From assembly GCA_934045905.1 (NCBI GenBank), contig OW203763.1, positions 35,492,527 to 35,556,526 on the forward strand: a DNA stretch of 64,000 nucleotides, read 5' to 3'. The notes below the pieces were generated by a model, which searched no databases, was not told where the DNA came from, and worked only from the letters and a program-made list of their open reading frames with translations. A program made the translations under genes and the position numbers. This DNA comes from Leuctra nigra (taxonomy: Eukaryota > Arthropoda > Insecta > Plecoptera > Leuctridae). Positions 57,561-64,000 of this stretch are shown here, piece by piece (position 1 is the stretch's first letter; every line of letters begins with the position of its first letter).

Positions 57561-58343
57561 AATGCGTGTAATTGTAAATGAAGAGCATCTGATCTACAGA
57601 ACTGATGACGATCATGAAGCTGATGATTTCAGATATCGTCAGGTAGTCAGGTTTATCGTTGCTTTATACACGTCGTGACATCTGGGTCATTGAGTCTGTC
57701 CATGCTCTGAGAATGGTTGGAAGCTGATAAAGAGAGGGGAAGGATGGAAGGTGGGAAGATGCACTTAGAAACATCGAAACAACCTCCGAATCGAGGCGTG
57801 TTCTGAAATGTCACTAGCTTCTTGGCATCTGATTTCCAGCCCAGCGAGTTGTTCACTGAACCAACTATTAAGCGAGCATGGAGCGATATTCAACAAGATG
57901 GAATCAAACTTTACCCTGATCATTTTAATTTTTTTCTTCTTTAATTAATGTTGAAATTAGACATGGTGTGATTTCTTTAGAGATGCATAATCAAGTAATT
58001 GTTTGTAATCGAACTAAAAGAGTGGTCTTTTTGTTCTACTTCACGCTCTTTAGAGATAAAATTTATGTAAAGTTTAGAAAAAAAAATACAAATTCGTATT
58101 TTTTTTGGTCTTTAGCCGTGTAGTCGATTCTGTTCAGCCATATCCAATTTCTTACATGTAATAATACCTTGGAATTACAACTTTAAAATGTTTTCCTTAT
58201 AATATCCTCTTACTGACTTCTTTCAGTAGAAGAAATTATTGAACAAGAAATAACAATTAATCCATTAATTTGAACAACAACAAAATCACAGGACCTAAGA
58301 TTGTTCAATTGATAAACAAGCTTTACTACGCAGGAACGAACAT

Positions 58344-58590
58344 GATAGTTAGGTAACGCTCTGGACTTGCACCCGGAGGTCCCGGTTTGATTCGGGATTC
58401 CTTTCTGACTGAGGTTGAGATGCAAATGACGGAAGCTGTTACCTACTAATGAGCCACGACCGTCTCCTTATCCTTACCTATTCGTCAGCATCAACTTGAA
58501 ATAATCAGCAATATTATATTCATCCGTTGCTGTTAGCTTAATTGCAGACGGCAGTGCACCACTCAAATTAAAATTAAAAAATTAAATATA
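58344..58590 (+). mobile_element. tRNA-derived SINE, diverged
   Basis: TTAGGTAACGCTCTGGACTTG and a box B-like CCGGTTTGATTCGGG, then CTTACCTATTCGTCAGCATC and a tail AATTGCAGACGGCAGTGCACC. Order of blocks equals the 55570 copy without the hexamer expansion, so it shows the unexpanded form. Confidence 0.65.
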
Positions 58591-59106
58591 TATTGTTGAC
58601 GCTATCTGGATACTTGACGAATGTTTGAATATTTCTAATTCAGCAGATAACTTTTTGGTATTACCTGCTCAAATCAATTGAATTCAAACGATTTATTTAC
58701 CAAAATTAATAAAATACTGTAGGTAACAGTAATAATTTACCTAGTGAAAACTAGCCGCTTTTCATACAAGGTACCATATGTAACGTAAACAACAAATATG
58801 GATTATTCCAAAGCTGTACCCTAGTGTATTTTAGTAAATATTCAAGGGTGAACAGGAATTGGTGCACTTTAATTGTCCTTTATTATGAAATAATGAAAAA
58901 TAAATGACTGAAATGCAACACTGTGATTTTTATTGATCCCGAGCTTGTTGAAAAAAATATACGTAGAACATGTAGCTGCATGTATAGAACTCAAATGTCT
59001 AAATTTTTGGTCATCTATGCCCAAGGTTTACTACCTCCATTTAGTAATTGGAAGAGCTTTCATTACAAATTCGTTTGATTGTATTGATATAGTATTGTCA
59101 AGTAAG

Positions 59107-59277
59107 TTAGGCCAGACAAAAAAACGGTTGTCAAAAGAAACAGATTGGCTGAAAAAGATCTGCATGGCATCATCTTGAAGTTAACACGTCATCTGATAAC
59201 TAGGATTGATTGTCAAGGAACCTGACAAGGAGACAATCCGTTTCGATCAAATACCGATTTTAGTTGTGCCAAGTGTG
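59107..59277 (+). mobile_element. Family A MITE, diverged
   Basis: TTAGGCCAGACAAAAAAACGG at the left and CGATTTTAGTTGTGCCAAGTG at the right, with the family A core (ACAGATTGGCTGAAAAAGATC, GATTGATTGTCAAGGAACC). It lies directly before another family A copy. Confidence 0.6.
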
Positions 59278-59281
59278 CGTA

Positions 59282-59489
59282 CACTCAACAAATGATAAAA
59301 CGGTATTTGAAAGAAATGGATTAGCTGAATCAAATATGATGGCACCATCCGATGAAGTCTATGCTAACTCGTCATCTACGTCAAGTAGTTGAGCTCTGAT
59401 TTCATTGATAATAACAAGGATTTATTGTCAAGGAACCTGACCACCAGCCAATCCGTTTTGTTGAAATACCGTTTTTGATTTGTTGGGTG
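59282..59489 (+). mobile_element. Family A MITE
   Basis: CACTCAACAAATGATAAAACGG at the left and TACCGTTTTTGATTTGTTGGGTG at the right, TA on both sides (59280-59281, 59490-59491). Very similar to the 5864 copy. Confidence 0.75.
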
Positions 59490-60096
59490 TACATAAGACA
59501 AATTTGTGACATTTGCGGAGCAAATTGGTTTAATCTAGCAGTCAATAAAATTTACTTATAAATTGAATAAAGGTGATCGGAACAGTTGTACTTATATTAC
59601 TTATAAATTCTAAATTAGTATATTCCTATCCTACAAAACAAGATCAATTTATAAATCGTCAAGCATTCTATTCACATTTGTGATTTAGTTTAAATAAAAA
59701 TAATAAATCAGTAATTTTTCTCCTCAACGACGAGGGATCAAATCTGGAATATGAACTGAATTAACTTTGACAGCACTAGAGATTTAGTTAATAAAACATG
59801 AGTAGATATTTATCTACTCTATTAATCTATTAATAGATTATATTAATAGATTATAGACTTGACAACTGTGTAAATATAATATCGCTATGACCATGACTGT
59901 ACTCTGTAAGATGGCCGCGTCTTCCAGTGTTTCCTCAGTCGCAAAGAATCTGCCACAGGTTTTAATGTGATGAGAAGTAAGATTTTGAGAATAGTAAGTA
60001 ATCGAAACCAAGCGATCCCATATTTGAGATTTGGCCGTGGAATCTTTATTTCGGGATGTTATACTCTCATGATTCTAAACGTGTGCAAACATCGAG

Positions 60097-60138
60097 GAAA
60101 TGGACCTCGGTCCTTCTACCTCTGAGATACAGATATCT
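60097..60138 (+). mobile_element. Family C terminal fragment
   Basis: AAATGGACCTCGGTCCTTCT then ACCTCTGAGATACAGATATC is the right end of family C. The minisatellite begins about 45 bases further on. Confidence 0.6.
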
Positions 60139-60185
60139 TCTCTTCCTAATGTCTGGCTGGGCACTGCCCGGGAGCGTCTATCCGA

Positions 60186-60611
60186 GCTGCCCATGTCGCT
60201 GGTCTGCCCATGTCGCTGGGCTACCATGTCCCTGGGCTGCCCATGTCACTGGGCTGCCCATGTCACTGGGCTGCCCATGTCACTGGGCTGCCCGTGTCCC
60301 TGGGCTGCCCATTTCACTGGGCTACCATGTCACTTGGCTGCCCATGTCGCTGGGCTACCATGTCCCTGGGCTGCCCATGTCGCTGGGCTGCCCATGTCAC
60401 TGGGCAACCATGTCACTTGGCTGCCCATGTCACTTGGCTGCCCGTGTCCCTGGACTGCCCATGTCGCTGGGCTGCCCATGTCACTGGGCTACCATGTCCC
60501 TGGGCTGCCATGTCGCTGGGCTGCCCATGTCACTGGGCAACCATGTCACTGGGCTGCCCATGTCGCTGGGCTGCCCATGTCCCTGGACTGCCCATGTCAC
60601 TGGGCAACCAC
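60186..60611 (+). repeat. Minisatellite, 17-bp unit, about 25 copies
   Basis: The unit CTGCCCATGTCACTGGG varies at one position (CAC/CGC/CCC) and alternates with a 16-bp form CTACCATGTCNCTGGG. Because 17 is not a multiple of three, all three plus frames are open and repeat every 17 residues, producing open frames of 134-241 codons that are not genes. Confidence 0.95.
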
Positions 60612-61733
60612 TGACATCTGGGCAACTGGCCGGGACGGCTTTACAAGAAAGCTCGTAATTCAATTACTCCCAGCATTTCCGTACACCTATTATTGTTCTG
60701 GTTCGAGACTTGAACAATGGGAGATGGAATCAATGCCGCTGTGGGTTCAATTTGCCACAATAATTTCCATTACAATGCATCCAAAGCTTTGCATGAATTT
60801 GGATGCGAATCACTGGTATAGTTGAATTTACGTCAGCCAATCTGAACCAAATCATATGGAGTTAAGTTTCCGTGACTGATAAACCAAGCTGACATGTTCT
60901 TCATCTAATAAGAAATTGAGTATATATTTTTGAGCTTTTGCATGGTTCAATCTTATATTTACAATATAAATGTACCTCAGTTAATATAAAAGTTTGAAGA
61001 CTAATAGCTGATTCAAGATAAAAAGGGAATATAATTCGCACAAAAACGCTTCATTCTTGGGAAATGTAAGAGTTTATACAACTTTTAAGTTGTCACAAGT
61101 CCAAAAAAGCTCGACCTATTGGTTTTCCCTGACTTTAAAGTTTTTGAAACTTCAGAGAATTAAAAACGCATAAATCACAAGAAATTGAGCATTTTAGTAT
61201 ATTTTCATTCCTTTTCTCTCTTTGAATTGAAACTGTGTACACCCATGGAATAAAAATATTGGTCAATCCCTACGCTATAAAAGAGAATGAGATAATGTTG
61301 TAAATCGACGGCACAAAAATGGCCCGGTTCACACATGGGAAAACACGCAATTATTTTGTTCATGGGTGTAGTACATATTTATAGAATTCCTATTAGCCCA
61401 GTACAAGTCCGAAGTGCAAATCACAAACTTTTGTTTCGAGCTTTCACCTAGTTTTCCAAAAGCTTAGCACATGGTCCGAACAATACGAGTCCTATCATGA
61501 GTTCGGAAAACTAAACCTGAACTACATTGTATCCTGATCATTATCCTGATAATCCTGAATCCACTATCCACTGACAATGTGATGGATCTTTGTCGTGTTG
61601 TAAGTCATAAGTTGATGTTCACAGTCCGGCTTTTCCGACCACAAAACTGCTGCTAATTAGTGGCCGAGCCGCATTTTCCGGACACTCCATTAACCTGGGG
61701 GGCGCCCCCTGACCTCCCCCCCCCCTCCTGCAG

Positions 61734-61969
61734 TCGACGCAGACTCGGGGGAAATCGAGCCAACGCATCGTTCAATTTACCTTGACATAGGACATAGTAG
61801 ATTATTATATTGGTGGCAATTGCATCGGTGTCTGATATCAGACTTGTGTTCTACTTGGGTTAGAAGTCTGCGACGTTGTCTTTACGTGTCCTACTTGAAA
61901 CGATGTGTCGATAAGCGAGCACTGAGCATGTATACAATGTTTCATGTATGCCGAAATGTTGAGTGTTGA
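61734..61969 (+). CDS. EPS8: Candidate EPS8 last exon
   Basis: A classic acceptor (CTCCCCCCCCCCCTCCTGCAG, C-rich tract then CAG at 61731-61733) is followed by a frame that fits the one base left by exon 14. It reads IDADSGEIEPTHRSIYL... for 78 codons to TGA at 61967-61969. The DADSGEIE start resembles the ASDSGVESFDEG end of vertebrate EPS8, and it lies in a small GC-rich island. The later part (RLLYWWQLHRC...) looks less protein-like, so the exon may be shorter or be spliced again. AATAAA at 62750-62755 and 62888-62893 could end the transcript. Confidence 0.42.
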
Positions 61970-62099
61970 CTATGAATTAAGGTAGTACCATCGACCTATA
62001 CTTATACAAAAATATTTTTTCTTGAAATTACAAGTTCAAAAAACGTTTTCCTACATTTCAACTATATTTAAGTATAAAAGAATCATAAAATGTCATTTA

Positions 62100-62300
62100 A
62101 CTTGCAACTCCTGTCTTACAGCGAGGTTTCAATTTATTGCCTTCCGAGAATGAACAAAACTGTAACACAGAAGGTATAGGGAAATCATTTAGTTTTTGGT
62201 TGATAACTTTTAAAATAGCACACGTTGGTATTGTTTTCAATTTTTTTCCTAATAGAATGTCCAACTATCTATCTAGAAATCAGTTTTTTGAAAAAAACGT
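62100..62300. repeat. Dispersed repeat copy 2 (of 18925-19215)
   Basis: CTTGCAACTCCTGTCTTACA, then GAGAATGAACAAAACTG and TTTTAAAATAGCACACG follow the order seen at 18925-19050. Divergence is considerable. Confidence 0.5.
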
Positions 62301-62749
62301 TAAACCTCAGTAAAATTCAAAACTCAAAAATAGCACGGAAATCGTCCTGATTTTAATGGCCTAGATAAGACTACATGTTAAAAATAGGAATGTTAAACTA
62401 CAATATCTCTAAATCTAGACACAAGAAGTTGTTCATATTTCACAGTATCGTGTAAACAGTGATTATTGATACCTCTGCCAAAAATAAGATCATTTGGAAG
62501 ATGTGACTTAACTGATGAGCCCCTTTAAGAGAGTATGGCTCATGTATTTTGTAGGTACCGAATTTTTCAAATATTTTGAAATATTACCTACTATTTGAAC
62601 ACAAACTTGTATTCACTGATTTGATTCAAGTTCAAAGAAGTGAAACCATAGCTTTGTCAACATTTCAATATTTTGGTTACGTATTTACTCAACATCCACT
62701 TTGAAGCCAAATGTACTTCTGTTCAAACTATGTAAATATCCTAATGCAA

Positions 62750-62755
62750 AATAAA
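62750..62755 (+). terminator. EPS8: Possible poly(A) signal for EPS8
   Basis: AATAAA about 780 bases after the candidate stop at 61969. In AT-rich sequence the hexamer is common, so support is weak; a second one is at 62888. Confidence 0.25.
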
Positions 62756-64000
62756 AATACAAACAAGTTATCTATTCTGCGTTCGAAGATACAGGCAATT
62801 TCATTTTTCAACTTCATATAACAGCTGAAAATTAACTGATCTGAACTGAAATGATACAAGATAAATCACAAATGGTCAACAAAATTAAATAAAACAGAGA
62901 TATGTCACAAAATGTCAAAGAACTAAGATTATATTACAAAACTAGACTATTTTTAATCAATTTATGTTTCACAACTGGATTTACAGTCCCCCATTCTTAA
63001 CAGCTATCTGCCACATAATCTGTATACTCTGTAGAAAATTAATATGCTAATTGGTTTTTAGGTATCGATCAGTATTGGGAGCTTATAAAATGGAGTATTT
63101 TTAAACTTTTAAATATTTTGTATCAGATATTTATTTGACGTCAGAAGATGTTATTATTATACCCAAGCATCCAGAGGAGACAGATCGCTTTTGCTTTGCA
63201 GCCGACGATCGATCATACCCGTATCTTGTTTGTGACCAGGATGGTTGCCTCGGTCCATACCCTGCAGTAATCACATAGCACATATGCCTCGGATTCCTGT
63301 CACCCAACCTAATCACAAGCAACGACTCGGACACAGCCACATCAAAGTCAATGTTAACTATTTAGTAACACCATTTCAAGTTCCTCAATCAACATTGCAC
63401 ATTTCTCTACACCACATAGCGCTAATCTAATTGCTTTGTGACAGTTTAAGTCCTAAATAGAATGGCAATGTTGTTAGTGGGTTTTTGCTGTCGCCGACTT
63501 GTTTTAACGGCGCACAGTTCGTAACTACTTTGACGAATGACGAAGGTGACTGATGAAAAGTATAAGCTTAGAAACAATCTAAGCTTTTAAATTTAATGAC
63601 TTCAGAGAAAACGAGAATATCACTTAGTTGTTTGTTGGCAATCAAGCTAGAACTCCAAATATTGATTATTCATGCATTAATCTGTCTTTTCTTTGATTTA
63701 TATATATTTTAAATATTTAATATAAAATAAATATGTTCTAGACGTAGTTATATTCTAAAGAGGTTTTCTCTTGACGTGTCCGTAAAACTCGCCTGAAATA
63801 TTGACTCATGCAGGCGGTAAAAACGGAGTGTGATATTGTCCTGATAAACCGTGAACAGACATGTTATCAACAACCAGGCTTATCATGGTCATTCTTCATA
63901 CATGTTCGTACAGGTAACAAAAACTCATCTATTGCTTAGCCCGTTTTTGTTCTTATGATAAATTAGTTATGGTATATTTACAGTCAGTCACGTTACAACA

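Larger units (their letters stand above)
61970..64000. other. Downstream region / possible 3' UTR
   Basis: AT-rich sequence with AATAAA signals at 62750 and 62888. The segment 62100-62300 is a diverged copy of the repeat at 18925. A minus-strand 70-codon open frame at 63131-63340 has mixed composition but no clear splice sites. No tRNA or other gene is seen. Confidence 0.4.

Noticed and set aside
60056..60825. Open frames of 134-241 codons rich in GLPMSLGCPCHWAA-type repeats
   Set aside because: They are produced by the 17-bp minisatellite, which is open in all plus frames; no splice or start context.

Overview
The window looks like animal nuclear DNA, most likely from an insect. Its introns are long and AT-rich, with small GC-rich coding islands, GT-AG splice sites and a dense load of short DNA transposons and tRNA-derived SINEs. 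A hemipteran source is only a guess from the SINE and MITE style. There are no operons, bacterial signals, CRISPR arrays or viral genes, and there is one 200-N scaffold gap at 44441-44640.

Almost the whole window is one plus-strand gene, an EPS8-family adaptor (EPS8; arouser in Drosophila). I rebuilt 14 coding exons from 2445 to 44040. Every splice phase closes, giving 820 codons plus one base. Domain order is the family order: PTB domain (exons 2-3), a short proline-rich stretch (exon 3), the conserved helical middle (exons 4-7), an SH3 domain (exons 8-9), an acidic and proline-rich linker (exons 10-11) and the C-terminal SAM-like actin-regulatory region (exons 12-14). EPS8 proteins link receptor and Rac signalling to actin capping and bundling at the cell cortex. 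The last exon is uncertain. My preferred candidate lies 17.7 kb downstream at 61734-61969 (total about 898 residues); two weaker alternatives end at 44078 and 47033.

Three features suggest isoform diversity. A GC-rich alternative first exon (16878-16989) has the right phase to join exon 4 and would give a PTB-less protein. Two NAGNAG tandem acceptors (exons 4 and 12) would each add or drop residues. The sequence after exon 9 stays coding-like in two successive frames and may encode a SAM-less C-terminus.

The large last intron contains a convincing minus-strand exon (47071-47328) of an unidentified second gene. Its 5' UTR carries an upstream ORF overlapping the main start, and a possible non-coding first exon ends at 50975.

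The rest is repeats: TA-flanked (Tc1/mariner-like) MITEs of three families that sometimes abut and share one TA, a 1.1-kb hAT element with an 8-bp duplication, a TTAA-flanked piggyBac-type MITE, long foldback elements, several SINE copies (one carrying a 390-bp hexanucleotide expansion), a 17-bp minisatellite, and a small reverse-oriented retro-insertion. I see no undescribed molecular system; the most useful leads are the isoform structure of this EPS8 gene and the nested antisense gene.
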